Source: Polyangia bacterium (GTDB lineage: Bacteria > Myxococcota_A > Polyangia > Nannocystales > Nannocystaceae). Taken from it: a DNA stretch of 64,000 nucleotides. This document shows positions 32,996-41,368 of the stretch, piece after piece. A program made the translations under genes and the position numbers. The notes under the pieces were generated by a model. It saw only the letters and a program-made list of their open reading frames with translations. It did no database searches and had not been told where the DNA came from. Position 1 is the first letter of the stretch. Each line of letters begins with the position of its first letter. The stretch spans positions 372,001 through 436,000 of the forward strand of contig JAUHWG010000002.1 in assembly GCA_030424595.1 (NCBI GenBank), in the 5' to 3' direction.

Positions 32996-35778
32996 CGAGG
33001 CCGCGATTCTTCGCCCCCGAGGTGGTCCAGAGCTCGGCGATGGACTGCGGGCCTGCGGCCCTCAGCGCCCTCCTCGAGGGGTTCGGCGTCCACGTCGACT
33101 ACGGCCGCCTGCGCGAGGCCTGCCAGACCGACGTCGACGGGACCTCGATCGATCGCCTCGAGGACGTCGCCCTCGGCCTCGGCCTCGAGGTCGAGCAGGT
33201 CGTCATCCCCCCGGACCACGTGCTCCGCGAGGAGGCCGCGGCCCTGCCGGCCCTCACCGCGATCAAGCTCCCGAGCGGCGGGACCCACTTCATCGTTGTC
33301 TGGCGCAGCGTTGGCCCCTGGGTCCAGGTCATGGACCCGAGCAGCGGCCGGGTGTGGCTGCGCCGCGAGTCTCTCCTGAGTCAGCTCTACCTCCACGGGA
33401 TGATCGCCCCAGCGGCGGATTGGCGGGCATGGGCGGCGAGCGATGAGTTTGTCGGGGTCCTCCGCGCCCGCCTCCGGGAGCTCGGCTGCCGCCCGAGCTT
33501 CGTCGACGATCAGGTCGGCGCTGCGCTCGACGATCCGAGCTGGGACTCGCTCGCCCGCCTCGACGCCGCGGCGCGGATGCTCGACGACATGGTCAAGGTC
33601 AGGGCGCTGAGGCCCGGCGCGGAGGTCCAGCGGGCGATGGTCACGTTGATCCGCGAGTCCCGCGACGAGGAGCGGTGGATCCCAGAGCGTTGCCGCAGCG
33701 CCCGCGCCCTGCCGCCGGAGGCCCAAGACGACGGAGCCCCGGACGGCGAGAACGTGCTGGTCTACGGGGCGGTGCTCCTCCGGGTCCTGGGCGTCCGCGA
33801 CCGGCGAAGCGCTGCCGCGGGGGCGCTCGACGCCGCCGACGATCCGGCGGAGAACGTTGATCCCGCCTCAGCCCCTCCCCTGCCCCCAAGCCTCGCCTCG
33901 GCGCTCGACGAGGGCGCGCCCACGCCAGGTCGACAGCTCCTGGGGATGCTCGCCGCCGACGGCTGGCTGCGCCCCTCCGCGGTGATCGTCGCCCTGATCG
34001 CCGCCAGCCTCGGGGTGCTCGTCGAGGCCGCGCTCCTCCGCGGCCTCGTCGAGCTCAGCGCTCGCCTCAGCCTCGTAGGCGAGCGGCTCATCGCCTGGAT
34101 CGCGCTCGTCGCCTTCGCCCTGGTGCTCCTCCTCCTCGAGGCGACGATCGTCCACGAGCTGCGCCGGAGCGGACGCCGCCTGGAGCTGCGCCTCCGCACC
34201 GCGTTCCTGACCAAGGTGCCTCGCCTCGGCGCCCGCTACTTCCAGAGCCGGCTCAGCTCCGACATGGCCGAGCGGATCCACGCGATGCACAGCCTGCGCG
34301 GTCTTCCGGCCCTCGGCGGCCAGATCGTCCGGACCACCGCCGCCCTCCTCCTGACCGTGGCGGGCGTCGCCTGGCTCGACCCCAGCGCGGCGATCATCGC
34401 CGGCGCGGCCGCGCTCCTCCTGATCGCGACCGCGGCCCTGGCCCTGCCGATCCTCCGCGAGCGAGACCTCCGCCTGCGCAGCCACGGCGGCGCCCTCAGC
34501 CGGGTCTACCTCGACGCGCTCCTCGGTCTTTGGCCGGTGCGGGCCCACGGCGCCGCCCGGGCGCTCCGCCGCGAACACGAGCAGCTCCTGGTCGAGTGGG
34601 TCCGCGCGGGGCTCGACCTCCTGCGGGCGTCGATCGGCGTCCAGCTCCTGCAGGGGCTCCTCGGCACCGTCGCGGTGATCACCGTCGTCGCCCGCCACTC
34701 CCTCGAGGTCGGCGAGGTCGGGGCGACCCTGCTGCTGATCTTCTGGGCGATGCAGATCCCCGCGCTCGGGCAGAAGGTCGGCGGGCTCCTGCGCCAATAC
34801 CCCGCCCACCGGAGCCGAGCTCTCCGCCTCTTCGAGCCCCTCGGCGCGCCCGACGAGGAGGAGCTAGGCAGCCCGACCGACGATCGCGATGACGATGACG
34901 ACCGCGATGACGATCGTCACGGCGCTCTCAAGGCTCTGCCCTCAGGAGGGCTCGACCTCCGCTTTGACGGCGTCCACATCGTCGCCGGCGGGCACGTTCT
35001 CCTCCGCGAGCTCAACCTCGAGATCCGCGCGGGCGAGCACGTCGCGATCGTCGGCGCCTCCGGGGCCGGCAAGTCGACCCTGGTCGGCGCCCTCCTCGGC
35101 TGGCATCGCCCCGCCCGCGGTCGCGTCCTCGTCGGCGGCGTCCCGCTCCAAGGAGCTCGCCTCGCGGAGCTCCGGCGACGCACCGCCTGGGTCGATCCGA
35201 GCGTCGCCCTCTGGGACGAGCCGCTCCTCGACAACCTGCTCTACGGATCCACCGGCGCCGCGATCGACGGGATCGGCGAGGCCCTGGAGGACGCGACGCT
35301 CCTCGACCTCGTCGCCAACCTCCCCGACGGCCTCCAGACCCAGCTCGGCGAGGGCGGGACCCTCCTCTCCGGGGGCGAGGGTCAGCGCGTCCGCCTCGGC
35401 CGCGCCCTCCTCCGCGCCGACGTCGACCTGGTCGTCCTCGACGAGGCCCTCCGCGGGCTCGATCACGGCCGACGCCGCGCCCTCCTCCGCCGCCTCCGCA
35501 GCCGGTGGTCGGCGGCGACCCTCCTCTGCGTCACCCATGACATCAAAGAGACCCTCGAGTTCCCGCGGGTGATCGTCGTCGCCGACGGGGCCGTCGTCGA
35601 GGACGGCGACCCGAGAGATCTGTCCCATCGACCAGGCTTCTACGGGCGCATGCTCGCCAAGGAGCGAGAGGTCCGGGCGTCGATGTGGGGCCGTCCGGAG
35701 TGGCGACAGATCTACATCGACGACGGTCAACTCACCGAGGGAGCGACCGCGAGTCCTGGCTCGAAGGAGGTCGCGTGA
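32992..35778 (+). CDS. peptidase-containing ABC exporter (C39 protease, membrane domain, ATPase)
   Basis: 928 residues from a GTG at 32992 overlapping the HlyD stop. The C39 peptidase is at residues 1-130, with Gln13 (oxyanion), Cys19 in MDCGPAAL, His99 in GTHFIVVW and Asp115 in VMDPSSG: a complete catalytic set. An unusual spacer of about 150 residues follows, then a six-helix membrane domain (about 320-620), then the nucleotide-binding domain: Walker A GASGAGKST near 688, signature LSGGEGQR near 792, Walker B LVVLDEAL near 813, and H-loop VTHD. It should cut the precursor after Gly-Gly and export the core. The ribosome-binding site of the next gene, AAGGAGG, lies at its 3' end (35764-35770), and the stop overlaps the next start. 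Confidence 0.93.
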   Translation: MTRPRFFAPEVVQSSAMDCGPAALSALLEGFGVHVDYGRLREACQTDVDGTSIDRLEDVALGLGLEVEQVVIPPDHVLREEAAALPALTAIKLPSGGTHFIVVWRSVGPWVQVMDPSSGRVWLRRESLLSQLYLHGMIAPAADWRAWAASDEFVGVLRARLRELGCRPSFVDDQVGAALDDPSWDSLARLDAAARMLDDMVKVRALRPGAEVQRAMVTLIRESRDEERWIPERCRSARALPPEAQDDGAPDGENVLVYGAVLLRVLGVRDRRSAAAGALDAADDPAENVDPASAPPLPPSLASALDEGAPTPGRQLLGMLAADGWLRPSAVIVALIAASLGVLVEAALLRGLVELSARLSLVGERLIAWIALVAFALVLLLLEATIVHELRRSGRRLELRLRTAFLTKVPRLGARYFQSRLSSDMAERIHAMHSLRGLPALGGQIVRTTAALLLTVAGVAWLDPSAAIIAGAAALLLIATAALALPILRERDLRLRSHGGALSRVYLDALLGLWPVRAHGAARALRREHEQLLVEWVRAGLDLLRASIGVQLLQGLLGTVAVITVVARHSLEVGEVGATLLLIFWAMQIPALGQKVGGLLRQYPAHRSRALRLFEPLGAPDEEELGSPTDDRDDDDDRDDDRHGALKALPSGGLDLRFDGVHIVAGGHVLLRELNLEIRAGEHVAIVGASGAGKSTLVGALLGWHRPARGRVLVGGVPLQGARLAELRRRTAWVDPSVALWDEPLLDNLLYGSTGAAIDGIGEALEDATLLDLVANLPDGLQTQLGEGGTLLSGGEGQRVRLGRALLRADVDLVVLDEALRGLDHGRRRALLRRLRSRWSAATLLCVTHDIKETLEFPRVIVVADGAVVEDGDPRDLSHRPGFYGRMLAKEREVRASMWGRPEWRQIYIDDGQLTEGATASPGSKEVA

Positions 35779-38078
35779 TGGACCTCGACCCGTACCTCTG
35801 GCCCCTGAGCAGCGCCGAGTCGGCGATCGCGGCCCTCCTCCACGGGCACGGCCTCGCCGAAGCCTCGGCCGCGGGCGAGACCTCCCGCCAGCCCCTGAGC
35901 CTCCCTGGCCAGCTCTGCGCCGCCGACCCCGGCGGCCAAGCGACCCAAGGAGACGCCGACTCCGACGCTCTAGGGCGACGCCTCGATCGCTGGATCGAGC
36001 TGCGCGCGGCGGCCCTCGGGGCTGAGTCCGAGGCGCTCGAGATCCCCCTCAAAGAGCTCCAGGGCGCGCTCCCCCGCCTCGGGCCGGCGCTCCTCCTGCT
36101 CGAGGGAGCAGCGGGCTCCCGCGGGCTCCTCGCCCTCGATCATCGCGGCCGCATCCTCGACCCTCAGCTCCGCGCCCGCAGGATCGCGCCCGCTGTCCTC
36201 GCGCGGATCCTCGCCGAACCGCTGGTCGCCCCAGTGCGCCTCGACTGCGAGGGGCTCCTGCTCGCCGCCGGGATCCCCGACCATCGCCGCGATCGAGCCC
36301 GCGACGCCCTGATCCACCGCCGCCTCGGCGACCAGCGCGTCGGCGGGATCTGGCAGCTTCGAAGGCCACCACAAGCCGGGCTCGGACGCCAGCTCGTCGC
36401 CGAGGGCGTCGCCGGATCCCTCGCCGCCCTCCTCATCGCCCACACCGCGCACTACGCCCTCCTCCTCGGCTCCTGGTGGCTCATCGGCCGCGGCGCCCTG
36501 GAGGGTCACAGCGACCTCGGATGGATCGCCGCTTGGGCCCTGATGCTCCTCAGCATGATCCCTCTCGCGCTGATCCAGAGCTGGCACGGCGGCCTCGCGG
36601 CCCTGCGCCTCGGGTCGGTGCTCAAGCGTCGTCTCCTCGCCGGCGCCCTCGCCCTCAACCCCGACGAGCTGCGCACCCGCGGAGTCGGTCGTCTCCTGGC
36701 GATGGTCATCGAGGCCGAGGCGGTCGAGGGGCTCGCGCTCTCCTCGGGCCTCATCGCCGCGACCGCACTGATCGACCTCGGCGCCGCCGCCTGGGTGCTC
36801 GGTCAGGGGGCAGGCGCTCCCGCCCTCCTCGCCCTCCTCGCCCTCTGCGTGCTCCTCCTCGTCATCCTCGCCCGCCACTACGCGGTGGTCCGAGGCCTCT
36901 GGACGCGAGAGCGCATGGGCATGACCCACGCCCTCGTCGAGCGGATGGTCGGGCACACCACCCGCCTCGCGCAGGAGGCCCCTGAGGGCTGGCACCAGCG
37001 CGAGGACAGGAGCACCGCCGCCTACCTCCGACGCTCGCGGGAGCTCGACCGGGTCGCCACGCTCGTCGACATCTTCGCCCGGCGCGGCTGGATCTTCGTC
37101 GGCTTTGTCGGCCTCGGCTCAGCGCTCCTCGGCGGCCCCGCCTCGACGAGCCTCCTCGCGGTCACCTTCGGCGGCCTCCTCCTCGCGCGCACCGGCCTTG
37201 CGAGCCTCGCCTCAGGCCTCTCGGAGCTCATCGACCTCGCGATCGCGTGGCGCGAGGTCAGGCCGCTCGTCCACGCCGGCGGCCGCAGGCCCGCGCTCCC
37301 TCGCCTGGTCCGCGCCGAGACAAGGCCCGCGGCTCGCGAGGAGCTCGGGCGATCCGATCCCCGCGCCGACCAAGCCAGGCTCCAGACCGCCTCTCAAGCC
37401 ACCTCCCAAGCCCCCTCCCAAACCCCCTCCCAAACCCCCTCCCAAACCCCCTCCCAAACCAGACCCCGATCGATCCTCGACGCCCGCGCCCTCACCTACC
37501 GCTACCCGGGCCGCGAGCGGCCGGCGCTCAAGAGCGCCAGCCTCGCCCTCGCAGCCGGCGAACGCGTTCTCCTCCAGGGACCCTCGGGCGGCGGCAAGTC
37601 GACCTTCGCGGCGGTCCTCGCAGGGCTGCGCGCGCCGGAGAGCGGCCTCCTCCTCGTGGAGGGCCTCGACGCCCCGACCCACGGCGAGCTCGGCTGGCGC
37701 GAGCGGGTCGCCGCGGCCCCGCAGTTCCACCACAACCACGTGCTCACCAACACCTTCGCCTTCAACCTGCTCATGGGTCGGCGCTGGCCCCCCACCGCGG
37801 AAGATCTGGAGCTCGGCCGCTCTCTCTGCCACGAGCTCGGGCTCGGCCCCCTCCTCGCGCGGATGCCCGCCGGCATGCAGCAGAGCGTCGGCGAGACCGG
37901 CTGGCAGCTCTCCCACGGCGAGCGCAGCCGCCTCTTCCTCGCCCGCGCCCTCCTCCAGGACGCCGATCTCGTGATCCTCGACGAGAGCTTCGCCGCGCTC
38001 GACCCGGACAGCCAAGAGATGGCCCTGACCTGCGCCTTTAGGCATGCGCGGACGCTCATGGTCATCGCCCATCCGTAG
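35778..38078 (+). CDS. second ABC exporter of the RiPP cluster
   Basis: 766 residues from the ATG at 35778, with a perfect AAGGAGG 7 nt upstream. An N-terminal region of about 210 residues without a C39 catalytic set (GPALLLLEGAAG, LALDHRGRILDP) precedes the membrane domain (about 220-500). A Ser-Gln-Thr-Pro repeat linker (about 535-560) leads to the nucleotide-binding domain: Walker A GPSGGGKST, signature LSHGERSR in place of LSGGE, Walker B LVILDES and H-loop His in VIAHP. The protein ends two residues after this His, so the usual last 30-40 residues are missing. One peptidase-ABC, one non-peptidase ABC and an HlyD adaptor recall the NHLM-type export triad; the two ABC chains may form a heterodimer. 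Confidence 0.87.
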   Translation: MDLDPYLWPLSSAESAIAALLHGHGLAEASAAGETSRQPLSLPGQLCAADPGGQATQGDADSDALGRRLDRWIELRAAALGAESEALEIPLKELQGALPRLGPALLLLEGAAGSRGLLALDHRGRILDPQLRARRIAPAVLARILAEPLVAPVRLDCEGLLLAAGIPDHRRDRARDALIHRRLGDQRVGGIWQLRRPPQAGLGRQLVAEGVAGSLAALLIAHTAHYALLLGSWWLIGRGALEGHSDLGWIAAWALMLLSMIPLALIQSWHGGLAALRLGSVLKRRLLAGALALNPDELRTRGVGRLLAMVIEAEAVEGLALSSGLIAATALIDLGAAAWVLGQGAGAPALLALLALCVLLLVILARHYAVVRGLWTRERMGMTHALVERMVGHTTRLAQEAPEGWHQREDRSTAAYLRRSRELDRVATLVDIFARRGWIFVGFVGLGSALLGGPASTSLLAVTFGGLLLARTGLASLASGLSELIDLAIAWREVRPLVHAGGRRPALPRLVRAETRPAAREELGRSDPRADQARLQTASQATSQAPSQTPSQTPSQTPSQTRPRSILDARALTYRYPGRERPALKSASLALAAGERVLLQGPSGGGKSTFAAVLAGLRAPESGLLLVEGLDAPTHGELGWRERVAAAPQFHHNHVLTNTFAFNLLMGRRWPPTAEDLELGRSLCHELGLGPLLARMPAGMQQSVGETGWQLSHGERSRLFLARALLQDADLVILDESFAALDPDSQEMALTCAFRHARTLMVIAHP
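37385..37462 (+). repeat. 12-bp polypyrimidine tandem repeat in the second ABC exporter
   Basis: Four to five copies of a unit like CCCTCCCAAACC encode SQTPSQTP repeats in the linker between membrane and ATPase domains. The plus strand is almost free of G here. The period keeps the frame, so linker length can vary. Confidence 0.75.
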
Positions 38079-38176
38079 CGGGAACGCCTCGACCGACGAG
38101 CAGCTTCGCGAGGAGGCGGTGCCAGCTTCGACGGGCGCCCTTGACCTCGCGCCGGGACCGGGCGATACCGCCCGCC

Positions 38177-39730
38177 ATGCGTACAGCTCGTCTCCTCGGA
38201 CCCCTCATCATCGCCCTCGCCGGCTGCGGCGACTCTGGAAGCGCCACCTCCGACGGGGCGACCACCGGGGGCAGCGAGTCCGGGACCACCGCGACGAGCG
38301 GGGCCAACACCAGCGGCCTGCCGACGGCGTCCGCGAGCGGATCGCAGAGCGCGTCGGAGAGCAACAGCAGCGGCGTCAGCGACACGGCCAGCTCGGGCCC
38401 CGTGACGGCGACCGAGGGCGGCACCGAGGGCGGCACCGAGAGCGGCACCGACACGCTCGACACCGTCAGCGGGACGAGCGACACCGGAGAGACTCGAGGG
38501 ACCGGCGACACCGACACCACAGGCGACGCCTGCGTCGACGCCTGCGACGACGGCGCGGTCTCCTGTGTCGGCGACGACGCCCTCCATGTCTGCGGCGAGG
38601 GCCCGCTCGGCTGCCTCGACTGGGGCGACCCGGAGGTGTGCGGCGACGGCAAGACCTGCCAGGACGGGGAGTGCGTCGTCGGCTGTATCGACGCCTGCGA
38701 GCTCGGCAGCAAGCAATGCACCGGCGACGGGACGTCGACCTGCATCGACGACCCAGAGACCACCTGCACGATCTGGGACGAAGCGGTCGCCTGCGAGGAC
38801 GGCGAGGCCTGCGAGGACGGCGAGTGCGTCCCGATCCCCGAGCTTTGCCTGGACGACTGCGTCTGGACCCAAGAGGCGATCAACGCCAACGTCGATCTCT
38901 TCAGCGTCTGGGGCAGCGACGCGAAGAGGGTCTGGGCCGTCGGCGCGAGCGGCACGGCGCTCTACTACAACGGCAGCAAGTGGGTGTCGGTCGACAGCGG
39001 CATCGGCAAGCGCCTCGACTGCGTCCACGGCAGCGCCGCCGACGATGTCTACGCGATCAGCTACGACGGCCAGATCATCCGCTGGGACGGCGAGGAGTGG
39101 CTGCCCCACGTGAAGCTCTACCCGACCTGGGAGGAGACCGCCTGCGTGACGGCGATCGGCACCAACGACCTCCTGGCGGCGGTCTGGGACTCGAACCCGG
39201 AGCAGGTCAAGCTCTACAGGATCAAGGACGGGGTCAAGAGCCTCCTCGACACCGCGGATGTGTACATTTGGTCCCCCGACGGGAGCAAGCCGAAGACCGT
39301 GTCCATGCGCGGCTTCTCGCCGACCGAGGCGGTCCTCATCGCCTACCGGGCCTACCGCTGGGACGGCGCCTTGAAGGGCATGAACGCGCCCTCCTCGTCC
39401 TTCGGCGCCTGGATCCCGACGCCCGATCTCGTCTACGCAGCCGCCGGCCACAGCGGCATCGGCCACCGCTGGAAGGACGGCGCCTGGAAGGTCGTCAACC
39501 CGGGCCTCGGCGGCTATCTGCACATGTTCAGCGGGACCGCAGGCGATCGGATCTTCGGCGTCGGCGAGCTCAAGAGCAAGACCCAGGGGGCGGTCGTCAG
39601 CTTCGACGGGATCGGCTGGTCTCCGGTGGCGATCCCCGACGACGCCAAATCGCTCTTCGCGACCTGGGCCGCCCCCACGGGCGAGGTCTTCGCGGTCGGC
39701 CGGGAGGGGACGATCCTCATCGGCAAGTGA
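38177..39730 (+). CDS. Cys-rich beta-propeller lipoprotein
   Basis: 517 residues from the ATG at 38177, giving a signal with lipobox LAGC near residue 17. A Thr/Ser/Gly/Glu linker runs to about residue 117. A Cys-rich segment (about 118-225) has repeated CxxxC and GxxCxDGxC units (CVDACDDGAVSC, CGDGKTCQDGEC, CEDGEACEDGEC). The rest is a propeller-like domain with repeats such as VWAVGASGTALYYNGSKWVSV, DDVYAISYDGQIIRWDGEEW and EVFAVGREGTILIG. This layout is common for myxobacterial surface proteins of unknown role. It starts 98 bp after the RiPP exporter, but probably has its own promoter. Confidence 0.8.
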   Translation: MRTARLLGPLIIALAGCGDSGSATSDGATTGGSESGTTATSGANTSGLPTASASGSQSASESNSSGVSDTASSGPVTATEGGTEGGTESGTDTLDTVSGTSDTGETRGTGDTDTTGDACVDACDDGAVSCVGDDALHVCGEGPLGCLDWGDPEVCGDGKTCQDGECVVGCIDACELGSKQCTGDGTSTCIDDPETTCTIWDEAVACEDGEACEDGECVPIPELCLDDCVWTQEAINANVDLFSVWGSDAKRVWAVGASGTALYYNGSKWVSVDSGIGKRLDCVHGSAADDVYAISYDGQIIRWDGEEWLPHVKLYPTWEETACVTAIGTNDLLAAVWDSNPEQVKLYRIKDGVKSLLDTADVYIWSPDGSKPKTVSMRGFSPTEAVLIAYRAYRWDGALKGMNAPSSSFGAWIPTPDLVYAAAGHSGIGHRWKDGAWKVVNPGLGGYLHMFSGTAGDRIFGVGELKSKTQGAVVSFDGIGWSPVAIPDDAKSLFATWAAPTGEVFAVGREGTILIGK

Positions 39731-39793
39731 GCCCCCGAGCGCAGCGCGTCGAGAGCCCCCGAGCGCAGCGCGTCGAGAGCCCCCGAGCGCACC
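39731..39793 (+). repeat. 24-bp tandem direct repeat
   Basis: Two perfect copies of a unit starting GCCCCCGAGCGCAGCGCGTC (39731-39754 and 39755-39778), plus a third partial copy of at least 12 bp, begin directly after the stop of the propeller lipoprotein, in the gap before the LysR gene. Confidence 0.8.
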
Positions 39794-39944
39794 CTCCGTG
39801 ATTGCAGAGGAGAGCAGGCCGGAGCGACGACGAGCTCGCCGCGGCGCGAACGCAGGATCCGCCGCAAGCGAGGGCAGAGCGGGAGCGCGCGTCCCTCCAC
39901 CGAGGACTCCCGCCAGACCTCCGCCTTTGGCATCATGGCCGGGC

Positions 39945-40889
39945 ATGGATCTCGTTCATCTCCGCTACTTTCGCGTGATCGCGGAGGTCGGCAACCTGAC
40001 GGCGGCCGCCAAGATCCTGGGCGTCGCCCAGTCGACGCTGACGGCCGCGGTCAAGCGCCTGGAGAAGCACCTAGACAGCACGCTGCTGCTGCGCAACCCC
40101 CGGGGGGTCACGCTCACGCCGACCGGTCGGGCGTTGGCGAATTCAGGGCATGAGATCCTCGGCATGGTCGACGAGATGGTGGAGCGAATCCACGGTCTCG
40201 AGTGCGCAGATATCGGCGAGTTCGTGATCGGCTGTCACGAGTCGCTGGGCGCCTATTTCCTGCCGGGGTTCATGTCCGCCTTCCTGAGGAGGAATACAGG
40301 GATCGATCTGCGGGTGTGGAACGGGCCGTCGAGCGGCGTGCGTGAGGCCGTGATCGATCGCAGTGTCCACTTCGGGCTGATCGTCAACCCGCTGCCCCAC
40401 GACGACCTGGTGATGGTCGAGGCGTTCCGCGACGCGGTCGCCCTCGTGGCTCGGCGTGACGGGCTGGGAAAGCCGGGGAGCCGCGCGGAGATCGAGTCGC
40501 GAATGCGCTCAACGCCGCTAATCTACGCCGAGCGGGTGGACCAGTGCCGGCAGATCGTCGACACGCTGCGCGGCCTGGATCTGCTGCCGCCGCGCTTGCT
40601 GACGACCGGGGACCTGGAGCTGACGAAGGCGCTTGTGCTCGCGGACTTGGGTGTCGGGATCCTGCCGCGGCGGGTCGCGAACTACGGGCATGAGGGCGAG
40701 CTGGTGGTGCTGGACCCTTCGCTGCCGCAGATCCCCGATCGCATCATGCTGTGCTTTCGCGCGGATGCGCACCGGACAGCGGCGTGGCGGCGGACGAAGC
40801 TGGCGCTGCTCGCCTATGCCGAGGAGATCGCGCCGATCCCGGGGGTGCGCCGCGATGTGGGGGAGAGCGCGCCTTCGACGTCGAGCTGA
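39945..40889 (+). CDS. LysR-family transcriptional regulator
   Basis: 314 residues from the ATG at 39945. The N-terminal winged helix-turn-helix is LRYFRVIAEVGNLTAAAKILGVAQSTLTAAVKRLEKHL (about 6-43), followed by LLLRNPRGVTLTPTG. The effector-binding domain (about 90-300) has the usual pair of alpha/beta lobes, with GVREAVIDRSVHFGLIVNPLP and LVLADLGVGILPRRVA. The length is typical. The target is unknown; the nearest downstream candidate is the lipoprotein operon starting at 41369. No divergent partner gene is present. Confidence 0.88.
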   Translation: MDLVHLRYFRVIAEVGNLTAAAKILGVAQSTLTAAVKRLEKHLDSTLLLRNPRGVTLTPTGRALANSGHEILGMVDEMVERIHGLECADIGEFVIGCHESLGAYFLPGFMSAFLRRNTGIDLRVWNGPSSGVREAVIDRSVHFGLIVNPLPHDDLVMVEAFRDAVALVARRDGLGKPGSRAEIESRMRSTPLIYAERVDQCRQIVDTLRGLDLLPPRLLTTGDLELTKALVLADLGVGILPRRVANYGHEGELVVLDPSLPQIPDRIMLCFRADAHRTAAWRRTKLALLAYAEEIAPIPGVRRDVGESAPSTSS

Positions 40890-41368
40890 GCTTGTGGGCT
40901 AGGCTCCCCTCCCGACCTATCGGCTCTTCCTCCAGGCCGTCTAGGAGGCCGGCGGACGGGGGCGTAGGCCGGCTGTCCATCGGCGTTCGTGACGAGTTTG
41001 CCAGCGGCGGTGGGCGGAGGCCTTGGCGCGAGGCTCGATATTCGTTGGAGATGTTTGGCATCGATCACGTGAGTGCTCTGGGCGCTGTGAGCCCCATGAC
41101 TACAGTGCTCAAGTGACAGTCACGAGAACGCTCTCCGGGGGGCACTAGCGCTCTTCTTGGCTTGGTCCCGGGCGACCCGAGGCGGCGACGTCCCCTCGTC
41201 AATAATGCGTCCTGACGCGTCAGATGGGGCTATCTGGTCGGTATCGGTCTGGTCGATGGGAGAGAGCAGCGTGGTCGAGTGGCCATGGATGGATCGCGTC
41301 TCCATACTCCCGGCTCAACCGCTGAGGACGACGTTCCGAGGCGACAGCCGCGAATACAAAGCAAGCTA
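40890..41368 (+). promoter_or_regulatory. intergenic region upstream of the three-gene lipoprotein operon
   Basis: 479 bp without a convincing gene and less GC-rich than its surroundings. It has several small palindromes: TCACGTGA near 41068, GTGAC-A-GTCAC at 41113-41123 and TGACGCGTCA at 41213-41222. These could be operators for the operon that begins at 41369. No sigma-factor consensus is called. Confidence 0.4.

Noticed and set aside
38044..39801. Plus-strand frame overlapping the propeller lipoprotein
   Set aside because: Its product is Arg/Gly-rich noise, while the other frame has a lipobox, Cys repeats and propeller strands.
37502..39946. Long minus-strand open frame of about 814 codons across the exporter end and the propeller lipoprotein
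   Set aside because: It runs antisense to two genes with clear domains; long antisense frames are expected at this GC content, and the translation shows no domain motifs.
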